Assembly (NCBI RefSeq): GCF_001598915.1
Contig: NZ_BDAP01000001.1
Span: forward strand, 1-64,000
Direction of reading: 5' to 3'
Origin: Williamsia muralis NBRC 105860
GTDB lineage: Bacteria; Actinomycetota; Actinomycetes; Mycobacteriales; Mycobacteriaceae
Length of the DNA stretch: 64,000 nucleotides
Position 1 is the stretch's first letter, and each line of letters starts with the position of its first letter. Shown piece by piece: positions 23,063 to 31,845 of this stretch. Below the pieces are notes generated by a model. The model made no database searches. It was not told the origin of the DNA and saw only the letters and a program-made list of their open reading frames with translations. The position numbers and the translations under genes are program-made.

Positions 23063-23442
23063 TCCGGCGACGTCGAAGCTTTCATGGCGTCGCGCACATG
23101 CGTTCGTAGCTCGGAGATCCCGGCTCTCTGTGCCCGAAGACGACGCATCGCGTCGGCCAGCTGATTTTCGCGCTCGTCGAGTTGCCGTAGGGCTTCACGG
23201 CGTTCCTCGTCGGTCGCCTCGTCGGGGTCGGCGCACGCAACGCGAAGGATGAAAGCGGACTCCGACAACGACAGTCCTGACGCCAAGAGGCATCGGATGT
23301 CTTCGACGGTCTGTACGTCTTCTTTCCGGTACCGCCGATAGCCGTTCGGATCACGCGTCGGCGTCAGCAAGCCGGCCTTTTCGTAATGCCTGAGCATGCG
23401 GGAGCTGGCGCCGGTGATGTCACTCAAGTCGCTGATGTACAT
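23029..23442 (-). CDS. MerR-family transcriptional regulator
   Basis: This 137-residue regulator has an N-terminal winged helix (MYISDLSDITGASSRMLRHY, then GLLTPTRDPNGYRRYRKEDV) and a long antiparallel coiled-coil helix (QLDERENQLADAMRRLRAQ). The C-terminal region is short and has no Cys cluster, so it is a ligand or redox rather than a classical metal sensor. It is divergent from an NAD(P)H oxidoreductase gene across 63 bp that contain a palindrome, the normal arrangement for a MerR activator and its target. Confidence 0.9.
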   Translation of the reverse strand: MYISDLSDITGASSRMLRHYEKAGLLTPTRDPNGYRRYRKEDVQTVEDIRCLLASGLSLSESAFILRVACADPDEATDEERREALRQLDERENQLADAMRRLRAQRAGISELRTHVRDAMKASTSPDQLSGLSSARR

Positions 23443-23473
23443 CGATGCCTCTTCTCGAGATGGACCTTGACCT

Positions 23474-23487
23474 TGACACTGATGTCA
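23474..23487. promoter_or_regulatory. MerR operator candidate
   Basis: TGACA-CTGA-TGTCA is a perfect inverted repeat in the 63-bp divergent region. It overlaps TTGACC/TTGACA -35-like boxes and precedes TAGTTT, as expected for a MerR site lying between -35 and -10. Confidence 0.6.
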
Positions 23488-23505
23488 TAGTTTACCGTCG
23501 CCGGT

Positions 23506-24171
23506 ATGAGCAACGCAGATCAGCAGTCCGATGTCATCCTGGTGGTTGTCCACCCCGACACCGAATCGGTCACCTGGAATGTGGCCCGAGCGATGAAAGA
23601 GAGCATCGCCGCCGAAAAGCTCACTGCCACAACGTATGACCTGGCGGCGTCGGGATTCGACCCCGCCTTCAACAGCGACGATCTCGCACATTTCCGAGGC
23701 CTCGCCGGGGTCCCTGTGGACGTCGCGGAGCAACAGCAGATGTTGCGATCTGCCGCAGCGGTGGTGTTGGTTTTCCCGGTCTATTGGTGGTCGCTGCCGG
23801 CACTCGCCAAGGGCTGGATCGACCGCGTCTTCACACGCGGCTTCGCCTATGACGATCGAGTCGCCGACGCCCCGAGCGCCATCAAAGGCCTGCATCTGGT
23901 GGCGATCGGCGGAATCGATGAAGGGACCCATCAGCGCCACGGATACAAAGAGGCGATGACGCTGCAGATGATCCATGGGATCGCGGACTACTCGCGCATC
24001 GAGGCGTCGTCGCTCGAATTCCTCTACGACGCAGATTCCGACGACCCGGCCGTTCGGCGTGAACTGATCGCTCAGGCCGAGGTCATCGGCGCCAAGATCG
24101 CGGCGAGTGTGGTCGGGCAACGCGAATCGGCATCACCACAACAGCTTTCGTCTCTCGGGCTATCGACGTAG
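23506..24171 (+). CDS. flavodoxin-fold NAD(P)H oxidoreductase
   Basis: This 221-residue protein is of the Flavodoxin_2 (NQO/MdaB/KefF) family. It has an N-terminal FMN/FAD-binding strand ILVVVHPDTESVTWNVARAM, then VVLVFPVYWWSLPALAKGWIDRVF, the characteristic active-site segment of quinone reductases, and TRGFAYDD. It likely performs two-electron reduction of quinones or electrophiles in the cytoplasm. It is divergently transcribed from a MerR gene, suggesting induction by its toxic substrate. The last 12 bp overlap the 3' end of the convergent lysine-rich gene. Confidence 0.87.
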   Translation: MSNADQQSDVILVVVHPDTESVTWNVARAMKESIAAEKLTATTYDLAASGFDPAFNSDDLAHFRGLAGVPVDVAEQQQMLRSAAAVVLVFPVYWWSLPALAKGWIDRVFTRGFAYDDRVADAPSAIKGLHLVAIGGIDEGTHQRHGYKEAMTLQMIHGIADYSRIEASSLEFLYDADSDDPAVRRELIAQAEVIGAKIAASVVGQRESASPQQLSSLGLST

Positions 24172-24783
24172 CCGCCGGATGGTCAGGAAGATGAGCGCCA
24201 AGAGAACCACGGCGCTGCCGATTTTGACCACCGGGCCTGTTGTCGACGGCTCAGGCAGAGGCAGAGGTTCCGTGCGCTTGAGAGCAGTGAACCGGGCCTG
24301 CTGATCCTCGTCCGGAGTGGACGCCGAGGGTTTCGGGTGTGTGGGTTCCGGTGTCGCGGCCGGGGCGGGAGCGGTCTTGGGAGACGGGGGAGCCGAAGAC
24401 TGTGCCGGGGTCGACTTGGGTGGAGCCGTGTTGCCCGGCTTGCCAGGACCCTTGCGTACCGGAGGCTTCTTGGCGGGTGCCTTCTTCGATACGACGTGTT
24501 CAGCGTTGGCGTGATCGGGTGTGCCGGCGTCAGGGCTACTCTGCGCAGACGCCTTTGTGGGTGGAGTGTGGCCGGGCCCAGCCTTTTTCGCCGGGGCCTT
24601 CTTGGCGGCGGTCTTCTTCGCAACCTCCTTCTTGGGGGCTGATTTTTTCGCCGCCTTCTTGGCGGCGGTCTTCTTCGCCGGGGCCTTCTTCTCAGGAGCC
24701 TTTTTCGCAGCCGACTTCTTGGCCGGCGGGGCGGGGCGCTCGCCCGAGTGATCGGAGTCGGGCTGGGAGTCCGGGTCGGCCAT
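24160..24783 (-). CDS. lysine/alanine/proline-rich protein with C-terminal membrane anchor
   Basis: The 207-residue protein starts at an ATG with AAGGAG 9 bp upstream. Residues about 20-70 are an H1-like repeat of AKK/PAKK motifs (KKAPAKKTAAKKAAKK), as in actinobacterial histone-like proteins. A disordered Pro/Ser/Thr stretch follows. The extreme C-terminus is a hydrophobic helix (VVKIGSAVVLLALIFLTI) ending RRLRR. The layout is that of a tail-anchored protein with a cytosolic, probably nucleic-acid-binding arm. Low complexity makes homology weak evidence. The role is inferred, not known. Confidence 0.75.
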   Translation of the reverse strand: MADPDSQPDSDHSGERPAPPAKKSAAKKAPEKKAPAKKTAAKKAAKKSAPKKEVAKKTAAKKAPAKKAGPGHTPPTKASAQSSPDAGTPDHANAEHVVSKKAPAKKPPVRKGPGKPGNTAPPKSTPAQSSAPPSPKTAPAPAATPEPTHPKPSASTPDEDQQARFTALKRTEPLPLPEPSTTGPVVKIGSAVVLLALIFLTIRRLRR

Positions 24784-24934
24784 ACGGCTCAGCTCCTTCG
24801 AAGACGGGCGGACTGATCACCGCGTCTCGATTCGGCCCGGAGGTACTGATCCAGGCCTGCATTGAGACGGGGGGCGACGTCACGTGTACGTGGCTGCGCC
24901 GTCGTCAATCATGCCCGGTTCCGGCTGGTTCGGC

Positions 24935-25861
24935 TCAGCTGGGTGCGGTGGTCCCGAGCCCGGCGGCCAGTCCGATGACAACCGCCATCAACAGCACCTC
25001 GACGATCGCGCGTCGCAGCGATGCCTGTTCGGAAATGCGATGGGTGTGGGCCGAAGGCAGCCACCGCCGCCGTTGATCGGCAGCCACCGCAAGCAACGCC
25101 ATCATGCCCACCGACTTCGCCAGCAGGATCCGGCCGTAACCCGTGGACCAGACCTCGCTGATCGAATCCAACTCCAGCAGGGCAGCGACCACACCGCTGA
25201 CGATCAACGCCAGGACCAGCCATTGCGCGTACCGCGAGAACACGGGCAGCACGGTTGCCCAGCCCTTTCGGCCGCGGACGGTGAGGGCGAGAGCCGCGAG
25301 AGAACCGCACCACCAGCTCGCCGCGAGTACGTGAACGGCGATGAGCAATGCGCCGCCGGTCAGCTGTCCCAGATGCCCGGTGACGGGTCCGATCAACAGA
25401 CCCAGCGCGGCGAGGGCGCCGACGGCTTCGGGCGCGATCAGACTCGGATACCGGATCCAGACCGCGCAGAACAAGGTGACCGCCAGCGCGCACATCGCCG
25501 CGATGAGACCCGCGGTGGTGCCGTTGACCCGGAAGAAGTCGTTGATGCCCACCTCGTGCGGTGCGAGCCCCGTTCGTTCGGCGGCACCCAGCCATGCACC
25601 TACCAGCAGCGACACAGCCCACACCGCAGCGACCACCGATGCCAGACGCAGCACCGGCGGGGTGAGCTCTTCGCCGCCGAGGAGTTTGACGGTGGACAGA
25701 CCGAGCACGGTCATCCCGGCGAGCAGGGCGACGGCCCCCGCGATCGATTCGGCTTCGGGGCCGGCGGGACGGGCGAGCGCCCAGGCCAGCAACAAGCCCA
25801 GCCAGACCGCGGGCACGGCGACGAGCAACCACTCGCGCCGCGCCGCGCCCGCGGTCGTCAC
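24935..25861 (-). CDS. copD: copper resistance/import membrane protein CopD
   Basis: The 308-residue protein has about eight membrane helices and the CopD-family core: GPVTGHLGQLTGGALLIAVHVLAASWWCGSLAAL, containing His residues in and near the membrane, and a later ISEVWSTGYGRILLAKSVG loop. CopD works with periplasmic CopC in copper uptake or tolerance. It is the last gene of the minus-strand ycnI-copC-copD run, 6 bp after copC. Confidence 0.85.
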   Translation of the reverse strand: MTTAGAARREWLLVAVPAVWLGLLLAWALARPAGPEAESIAGAVALLAGMTVLGLSTVKLLGGEELTPPVLRLASVVAAVWAVSLLVGAWLGAAERTGLAPHEVGINDFFRVNGTTAGLIAAMCALAVTLFCAVWIRYPSLIAPEAVGALAALGLLIGPVTGHLGQLTGGALLIAVHVLAASWWCGSLAALALTVRGRKGWATVLPVFSRYAQWLVLALIVSGVVAALLELDSISEVWSTGYGRILLAKSVGMMALLAVAADQRRRWLPSAHTHRISEQASLRRAIVEVLLMAVVIGLAAGLGTTAPS

Positions 25862-25867
25862 TGTCCG

Positions 25868-26380
25868 CTACTTCTTCCGCTGGGGACGCAGTGCAAACGC
25901 CAACCCGGCACCGAACACCACCACGCCGCCCACGATGAACGGCCACACCGGGATTCCTGATGACGAGGAATCGTCGGCGTCCACCGCAGGGCCCGGAGTT
26001 CCCGAGCCCGCGACGGTGAGCTCGAAGTCGAGCTGACCTTCCACCGGATGGCCGTCGGCCGACGTGATCCGGTAGTTGATCAGGTACGTGCCGGTCGGCC
26101 CCAACTCGCGCACCGGGACGGTGACCGTACGGCCGGTGACCGTCGGTTCACCGTCCTGCCAGTAATGCTCGTCCGGCCCGACCACCTTCAGCACGGCGTA
26201 GTTCTTCTGCACCGGCTCGTTGAAGGTGAGTGTGACCGCTGCCGGACCGGCCGCCAGCGGCGCGCCATCGGCCGGATCAGATCCGATCAGCGCCGAATGG
26301 GCCGCCGCGGTCGGTGCCCAGGCCACCGTCGCGAGAACAGTCATCACCAGCGCGACGATCGAGAAGGTCAGACGCCTCAT
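25868..26380 (-). CDS. copC: copper-binding protein CopC
   Basis: From the ATG at 26380 (GAGG 9 bp upstream) the 170-residue protein has a signal peptide ending TAAA, so the mature protein starts with His, as needed for the CopC Cu(II) site (HSALIGSDPADG). The beta-sandwich continues with VTLTFNEPVQ and ITSADGHPVEGQLDFEL, whose DGHPV gives a second copper ligand. A C-terminal helix (VWPFIVGGVVVFGAGLAFAL) anchors it. A GTG at 26395 overlapping the ycnI stop (GTGA) is an alternative start. Confidence 0.9.
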   Translation of the reverse strand: MRRLTFSIVALVMTVLATVAWAPTAAAHSALIGSDPADGAPLAAGPAAVTLTFNEPVQKNYAVLKVVGPDEHYWQDGEPTVTGRTVTVPVRELGPTGTYLINYRITSADGHPVEGQLDFELTVAGSGTPGPAVDADDSSSSGIPVWPFIVGGVVVFGAGLAFALRPQRKK

Positions 26381-26391
26381 CGAATCTCGCC

Positions 26392-27087
26392 TCACTGGCG
26401 TTTACGCGCGAGGGCGCCGATCGCGACGCCGATTCCCAACGCGCCCAGCAAGATTCCGGCACCGGCCAGCCAGCGGGCGGTGTCGTCGGTGCTGTCGGTG
26501 TCTGAGGACGCGGAGTTCTCCGAGGCGGTCTGGGTGTCTTCCTCGTGAGTCGCCGAATCGGCGTCGGCGGTCGGTGCGCCGAGCGTCACCGTGGGCGCGG
26601 GCTTGTCGGGCTCGGGCTGACCCTCGACGGTCGGCTGGTCCCAGCGGACCACCTCACCGTCGGAGTACGTCTGCGTTGCGGCCATGGTGACCGTCTCCTG
26701 CTCCGGCAGGGGCCCACCGGACACCCGGAACTGGAGGAACTCGCCGGGCCGGATGCCGGGGTTGCCGTCGGCGACCTTCCAGGTCACCTCCGTGGCCGCT
26801 TCGGTGGCCGGGTCCTTCTTCACCTCGGCGGTCCAACCGGGCAACGGCTCGGTACGGGCGGAGGTCAGGTTGGGCAGGGCGACGGTCAGTGCGACCGTGC
26901 TGGCGGTGTCCGACTCGTTGGGGACCCGGAACGTGATGACGCCGTAGCCACCCTGGGTGAGACCGTCACCTGCCGCGGTGACGTGTGCCGAGGCCGAACC
27001 CGCGCCCAGCAAACTCAGGCCACCGACCATCGTGACGGCGGCGAGTGACGCACCGAGAAGACGGAAGCGTCGCTTGAACAAAGACAT
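26392..27087 (-). CDS. YcnI-family (DUF1775) copper metallochaperone
   Basis: This 231-residue exported protein has a signal peptide ending ASA. The mature N-terminus begins HVTA, and the N-terminal His is the copper ligand known in YcnI proteins. The DUF1775 beta-sandwich follows (GGYGVITFRVPNESDTAST; LPGWTAEV; FLQFRVSGGPLPE). After an acidic Ser/Asp-rich linker, a C-terminal helix (WLAGAGILLGALGIGVAIGAL) anchors it. It overlaps the copC region and completes a copper-handling operon. Confidence 0.88.
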   Translation of the reverse strand: MSLFKRRFRLLGASLAAVTMVGGLSLLGAGSASAHVTAAGDGLTQGGYGVITFRVPNESDTASTVALTVALPNLTSARTEPLPGWTAEVKKDPATEAATEVTWKVADGNPGIRPGEFLQFRVSGGPLPEQETVTMAATQTYSDGEVVRWDQPTVEGQPEPDKPAPTVTLGAPTADADSATHEEDTQTASENSASSDTDSTDDTARWLAGAGILLGALGIGVAIGALARKRQ

Positions 27088-27174
27088 GGATGTTTCCTAA
27101 CGGAGATGGGTGAAACCCACCCGGGTGACCGTGTCGATCTACGGGCTCGGGCGGATGAAGGGTGTGGGCGAAGA

Positions 27175-27657
27175 TCAATTCGCCGGTGGACCCCGAACCC
27201 CTGTCCCGCCAGGAGCGAACACCCCGACCAGAGGTCGTAGATGGGGTGAGGGAGGAAGATTCGAACTCGCGAGTTCGGCAACCGGGCCGCCGAGAAGGCG
27301 GCGCACGACGGCCAGGACCGACGTGATCACCCCGTACAGCGAGGTACCGCCGGCGATGAGCAGCGCGCACACCGGGATCGCGATCAGGTGGGTCACCAAC
27401 ATCAGCGTCTGCGACCCGTGTGCATGGGCCATCGGGTCTGCGGTGGCCGAGAGGAGCATGTGCCCGGCGATCTGGGCGCCGGTCAGCACCGCGAGCAGGG
27501 CGAGTGGGGAGTTGAGCCGACGACACAGGGTGGCCGCGACGACTCCGACCAGCAGGAGCAGCAGCATTCCCGCGGAGTCAGGAAAAACGCCTGAAGCCGC
27601 CCCGTGGGCAGCAATTGCCAGCGCCGGGGCGGTCAGGAGGATGGACAGAGCGGTCAG
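27175..27657 (-). CDS. membrane protein of copper operon, likely CTG start
   Basis: The ATG at 27567 would begin inside a helix. Extending the same frame upstream gives 30 more codons with export-signal character (TALSILLTAPALAIAA) followed by HGAASGVFPDSAG. No ATG, GTG or TTG exists before the in-frame stop. The best start is CTG at 27657, with GGAG 7 bp upstream, overlapping the preceding stop as CTGA. Four membrane helices follow, with ADPMAHAHGSQ between them: His/Met residues that could handle copper. A hydrophilic tail ends the protein. It lies 87 bp before ycnI. Confidence 0.65.
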   Translation of the reverse strand: MTALSILLTAPALAIAAHGAASGVFPDSAGMLLLLLVGVVAATLCRRLNSPLALLAVLTGAQIAGHMLLSATADPMAHAHGSQTLMLVTHLIAIPVCALLIAGGTSLYGVITSVLAVVRRLLGGPVAELASSNLPPSPHLRPLVGVFAPGGTGVRGPPAN

Positions 27658-28349
27658 GGACGCACTCCGAGGCGTGCGAGCAGATCGGCGTCGATGGCGG
27701 CCAGCTCACGACTGATGGCGGCGTGCGCACTGCGGCGCCGTGCGGCGGGCATGTGTTCGGCTGCCGCAACAGCGGTGGACAGGTCTGACAGCCGCTGGTT
27801 CATCGTCGACGCGAAGGTCTTGGTCTCGGCGTCCGACGGATGCTTGGCGGTGAGGGTCTGCAACGAGGAGTTCGCACCGGCGATGCGTGCCGACAGAGCG
27901 GCGCCATGGCCGCTGTACTTGTTCAGCTCGGCAACGGGGACACCTGCGCGATCGGCCTGGATCCGGCTGATCTGCTCGCGGGCGGCAGTGCTGGCGCGGT
28001 AGGCGATCGGCACCAGGATCGGCGAGAGCACCTTGGCGACCTGCAGATAGCGCTTGACCCGAGCGGGCGAGAGCACCTTGCCATCGGCGACCGCCTTGGC
28101 GTTGGCCTGCGCGATCTTGACGCTCGCCGAGTTCGTCTTGTCGGCGATCTTCAGTGCACTCTTGTCCGACTTGGCCTGCGCCTTGCGCGCCTTCTTGGCG
28201 AGCTTGCGCTGCTGCTTGAGCTCTTCCTTGGCGAACTTGCGCCCGGACTTGTCTTCGAGGCGGGCTTCGAGCTTGGCCTTCGCCTTGAGGGCCTTGGCCT
28301 CAGCTTTGCGCTGTGCCCGGCTCTTGCGTCCGGAACTGAACAAACCCAT
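27654..28349 (-). CDS. Lys/Ala-rich helical protein (DUF6474-like)
   Basis: From the ATG at 28349 the 231-residue protein is cytosolic and mostly helical. A very basic N-terminal half (KAEAKALKAKAKLEARL; KQQRKLAKKARKAQAK) is probably coiled-coil. The middle segment VLSPILVPIAYRASTAAREQISR is better conserved-looking, with a helical tail. It resembles a family found in mycolic-acid actinomycetes that I recall as DUF6474, but that label is uncertain. Its stop overlaps the start of the copper-operon membrane gene, so the two may be co-transcribed. Confidence 0.65.
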   Translation of the reverse strand: MGLFSSGRKSRAQRKAEAKALKAKAKLEARLEDKSGRKFAKEELKQQRKLAKKARKAQAKSDKSALKIADKTNSASVKIAQANAKAVADGKVLSPARVKRYLQVAKVLSPILVPIAYRASTAAREQISRIQADRAGVPVAELNKYSGHGAALSARIAGANSSLQTLTAKHPSDAETKTFASTMNQRLSDLSTAVAAAEHMPAARRRSAHAAISRELAAIDADLLARLGVRP

Positions 28350-28475
28350 GCGTTGGGGACCTCTCGTTAGCTTGGTCGAGCATCGCCGTCGGCGGTTGAC
28401 GAAATTGTCCTGCAGTTGCGGTACAAGCATTACATAGCGGGGGTACGGCAGGTGCCCCAGATCGGTGAGGAGAGG

Positions 28476-30197
28476 ATGGTGTGGATGGCAACTCGTTCAT
28501 CGGTGCCATCCGGCCCGACAAGACCGCCGCTGCTCAGTCCCAGGGATCTGAGCGGCTGCGAACATCGGCTTGCCCTCGATTCCCGATTCCCCGGCTCAGA
28601 GAAGGTCGCCGAAGACCCCGCGGTGACGCTGCGCAAAGAAGCGGCGGCCGAGCACCGTGAGCGTGTGCGCGACATGCTCCATGCGGTCCATTCGATCGAA
28701 CTCAGCGGTTGGGCCGACGTGGGCAGCGGCGGCGGCAGCCGGCAGAGGGCCGAGCGAACCATGGCGGCCATCGCCTCCGGGGCCAGATGGATCTGGGGCG
28801 CGTCCCTGCCCGACGACGAGGCCGGTGGCCGCCGCGGGTGGGCGGAGCTGCTGATCCGCATGGACGATCCGCCACGGACGTCGGGTTACGTGCCGGTCAT
28901 TGTGGTCAATCACAAGGCTTCCGACCCCGGATCGGGCGCGGTGACCAGCCCGGTGTGGAGTTGGCAGCCGATGCTCGACGAGACGCGGAAGGTTCGCGGC
29001 AATTCGCGGGACACCGTTCGGCTGGCGCAGCTGTACCGGATGCTCGAGGCGCTTGGCGTCGCAGGGGTCGACCCGGGAACCGGCAAACCGGTCGGCGCGG
29101 TGATCGGCCTCGACACCGACTGCATGGTGGTCCTCGACCTCACCGACACGCTTGTCCGATACGACGCGCTGCTGGAGCGCCGGGCCGGCATCGCCGCGGG
29201 CCGGATATCGACGGCACCGTCACGGATCGGGGAGTGCCGCAACTGCGCGTGGTGGTCCAAGTGCGGTCCGGAACTGCACGAGGCGCGCGACGTGAGCTTG
29301 GTGGTCAACGGCAATCTGACACAGCTGCTCGCGACGGTGGGCGTTCGCACGGTGGACGAACTGGCCGCCTACGACGGTCCCGTGCCCGACGGCTGGCCGG
29401 GTAACAGCCTCGCTGACTCGATCCTGTTGGCGCGTGCCTGGCTGGCTCAGGTGACGCTGATCCGGCGAATGCCCGAGGTGCAGGTTGCGCGGGCCGACGT
29501 GGAGGTCGACGTCGACATGGAGAGTTACCAGGACGACGGCGCCTACCTCTGGGGCACGTTGCTCACCGACAACACCGATCCCGCCCGAGACGTCAGATAC
29601 CGCCCTTTCGTCACCTGGCAACCGCTGCCCACCCAGGACGAGGCCCGCTCGTTCGCCGAGTTCTGGCAGTGGCTGATCGACGAACGCGACAAGGCCCTGA
29701 GCGAGGGCAAAACCTTTGCGGCCTACTGTTATTCGCAGCAAGCCGAGAATCGTTGGCTCCTCGGGTCGGCTGACAGGTTCGCGGGATCGCCCGGTGTGCC
29801 GAGCCGTGAAACCGTGCAGGAGTTCATCAACTCAACGCACTGGGTCGACATCTATGAGGCCGTCAGCGTGAACTTCCTCAGCCCCGAGGGCAAAGGCCTC
29901 AAGAAGGTGGCGCCCCACGCGGGCTTCCACTGGCGCGACGACGAAGCCGGCGGCGAGGCGTCGATGCAGTGGTATCGGCGGGCAGTGGGCCGCGACGGCG
30001 AAGAGGTGGATCAGACCCAGCGGGTGAGGTTGCTCGAATACAACGAGGACGATGTGCGCGCCACGAAGGCGTTGCGCGAATGGATGACAACCACGGCAGC
30101 TCAACAGGTGCCGCTGGGTTCGGATCTACCCGTGCCTGCTGTCGTGCCAGGGCACGATGGGGTGCCTACGCCCCGGATTGATCCCGCCGCCCACTGA
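28476..30197 (+). CDS. TM0106-family RecB-like nuclease with RNase H-like domain
   Basis: This protein of about 573 residues has an N-terminal RecB-like (PD-(D/E)XK) region containing PVIVVNHKASDP. Next is a Cys-rich segment (GECRNCAWWSKCG), a likely Fe-S or zinc site. The C-terminal RNase_H_2/DEDD-type domain has VDVDMESYQDDGAYLWG and LEYNEDDVRATKALREWM. Such proteins are predicted nucleases in DNA or RNA processing. GAGGAG/AGAGG lies just before 28476; GTG 28479 and ATG 28485 are also possible starts. It is divergent from the Lys/Ala-rich gene. Confidence 0.82.
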   Translation: MVWMATRSSVPSGPTRPPLLSPRDLSGCEHRLALDSRFPGSEKVAEDPAVTLRKEAAAEHRERVRDMLHAVHSIELSGWADVGSGGGSRQRAERTMAAIASGARWIWGASLPDDEAGGRRGWAELLIRMDDPPRTSGYVPVIVVNHKASDPGSGAVTSPVWSWQPMLDETRKVRGNSRDTVRLAQLYRMLEALGVAGVDPGTGKPVGAVIGLDTDCMVVLDLTDTLVRYDALLERRAGIAAGRISTAPSRIGECRNCAWWSKCGPELHEARDVSLVVNGNLTQLLATVGVRTVDELAAYDGPVPDGWPGNSLADSILLARAWLAQVTLIRRMPEVQVARADVEVDVDMESYQDDGAYLWGTLLTDNTDPARDVRYRPFVTWQPLPTQDEARSFAEFWQWLIDERDKALSEGKTFAAYCYSQQAENRWLLGSADRFAGSPGVPSRETVQEFINSTHWVDIYEAVSVNFLSPEGKGLKKVAPHAGFHWRDDEAGGEASMQWYRRAVGRDGEEVDQTQRVRLLEYNEDDVRATKALREWMTTTAAQQVPLGSDLPVPAVVPGHDGVPTPRIDPAAH

Positions 30198-30208
30198 AGA
30201 GGTGAGAG

Positions 30209-31009
30209 TCAGCCGCGGCCGTTGCGCAGCGACTCGAGGAATGCGCCGCTACCGAACAAGGCGACCGAACCCAAGACGAGTAGCCCGGCAGGCGACAGAT
30301 CGCGAGCCACCTCGGCGCCCGCGCAGCCGCCACCGGTCCCGGCGCCCATCAGGCAGGACGACGCGGTGGGTGTGGCAGCGGGCGGGGTGTTCGGGTCGGA
30401 CAGCGGATCGCCCTGTGGGACAGCGGGTTCGGAGTCACCTGGGGTCAGTTCGGGCGTTCCGGTACTCGGTGCCGGGGAGCCAGGTGTCGGGGAGCCCGGC
30501 GCCGAGGGAGTCGATGCGTCCGGTGCCGGCATACCGGGGATCGGCAGGCCCGGGATAGGAAGACCCGGAATCGTGATGGCCGGCAATTCGATTCCGGGTA
30601 GTTCGGCGGTCGGGGCCGTGGGGAGACCGTCGTCGTCGCTACCGGTATTGCCGTTGTTCCCGGGGATGCCGGTGTTGCCGCTCCCATTCCCGTTGTTGCC
30701 GTTACCGCTGTTGCCGTCACCTTGACCGAGGTCCGGCGTCGGGCCGGTGACCGATCGAGCCGGTACTCGTGATGTCTCGATGCTCTTCACGCCCGGAGTG
30801 TGGTCGGCGTTGCCGTTTCCGGAGTTCGTCGGTGGAGTGTTGTCGGAGCCGGGCCGGGACGTCACGGTGACCTCGGGCGGGACTTCGGGATCAGCAGCTG
30901 CGGACGGCGAGGTCAGGGCGAGGAGAATGCCGCCGACCACCAACCCCAGCGACGCGACGAGCACCGAGAACCACACCGTGGTCGGGCGCATCACGCGATG
31001 CTTCGGCAT
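30209..31009 (-). CDS. secreted Pro/Gly/Asn-rich protein with C-terminal anchor
   Basis: From the ATG at 31009 the 266-residue protein has a signal peptide or anchor (VWFSVLVASLGLVVGGILLAL, then SAAADP). A long low-complexity region follows: NGN/GNG repeats, then IPGLPIPGLPIPGMPAP and PSAPGSPTPGSPAPSTG. Near the end is SSCLMGAGTGGGCAG, then a hydrophobic helix (LSPAGLLVLGSVALFGSGAF) and a basic tip. It is a cell-envelope protein of unknown role. Its 3' end meets the nuclease gene 12 bp away; its 5' end faces an EspR-like regulator across 277 bp. Confidence 0.75.
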   Translation of the reverse strand: MPKHRVMRPTTVWFSVLVASLGLVVGGILLALTSPSAAADPEVPPEVTVTSRPGSDNTPPTNSGNGNADHTPGVKSIETSRVPARSVTGPTPDLGQGDGNSGNGNNGNGSGNTGIPGNNGNTGSDDDGLPTAPTAELPGIELPAITIPGLPIPGLPIPGMPAPDASTPSAPGSPTPGSPAPSTGTPELTPGDSEPAVPQGDPLSDPNTPPAATPTASSCLMGAGTGGGCAGAEVARDLSPAGLLVLGSVALFGSGAFLESLRNGRG

Positions 31010-31286
31010 CGAGTCCTCCAGTCCGGAAATCACCAGGGGCGGGCTATTGAATTTTCGGCATCTTCACGGTTTATTCAGGTGGGCTCGATCAGCGTTGAAC
31101 GAGTCCGAAAGTGAAGTACCGAAGACCGACTCCGCGCAGCGTGAAGCTGTTTGGCTGCCTCAGGGCTGTAAGCTACCATATGGCAAACACGGCGTGCGGA
31201 GTAGTGAATTTCATACTTCTGGCTGGTCTCCGTTCGGTGATCGGCCCTCACTGGGAGGCACACGGAGAATGCGCGTGGAGCGTGGC

Positions 31287-31817
31287 ATGACCGACGACAT
31301 GGACCAAGCAGACACCGAGAACGTATTTGATCCCGGTCTGTTCGCGCGACGTCTGGAAGAGCTGTTCCGAACGGTCCCTGGCCCCAACGGTCGTGCCTAC
31401 AGCGCCAAAGCCATCGCCAATCGCTCCACTGAACTGGGCTTTCGTCTCGGTGAGTCCTACTTGAGCCAGCTCCGGTCGGGAAAGGCCAAGTCGCCGTCGT
31501 TCCGCACGGTCGAAGGCATCTCAGCGGCATTCGGCGTCGACGTCCACTACTTCCTGGAAGATCGGGCCGCCCAGCGCACCCGCGACCAGATCGACCTGAT
31601 GCGGCTACAGGCCGACAGCAATGTCCAGCTCGCCGCGTTCCGGCTGGCCGGTCTGTCGAGTGACTCGGTCACCGTGGTCAACGAACTCATCAAGGTCCTC
31701 CGGGTTCAACAGGGTCTGCCCGCCGACCCGCCCGACCTGCTCAAGTCGGCCGAACCCGAATTGGGGCATGGTCACTCGGGACTTCGAGTGGTCGAAAGGC
31801 ACGAAGCCGCAGACTGA
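31287..31817 (+). CDS. EspR-like XRE-family regulator
   Basis: This 176-residue protein starts at the ATG at 31287, with TGGAG 6 bp upstream; the ATG at 31269 is an alternative. The N-terminal helix-turn-helix contains FARRLEELFRTVPGPNGRAY and GESYLSQLRSGKAKSPSFRT, closely resembling the YLSQLRSGN element of EspR, with GISAAFGVDVHYF. A C-terminal helical region (LAAFRLAGLSSDSVTVVNEL) likely dimerises. EspR-type proteins are nucleoid-associated regulators of envelope genes. It is followed 28 bp later by an ImmA-type protease gene, suggesting control by proteolysis. Confidence 0.85.
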   Translation: MTDDMDQADTENVFDPGLFARRLEELFRTVPGPNGRAYSAKAIANRSTELGFRLGESYLSQLRSGKAKSPSFRTVEGISAAFGVDVHYFLEDRAAQRTRDQIDLMRLQADSNVQLAAFRLAGLSSDSVTVVNELIKVLRVQQGLPADPPDLLKSAEPELGHGHSGLRVVERHEAAD

Positions 31818-31845
31818 TCGCGGGGGCACCGTCTTAAGATGGAGC

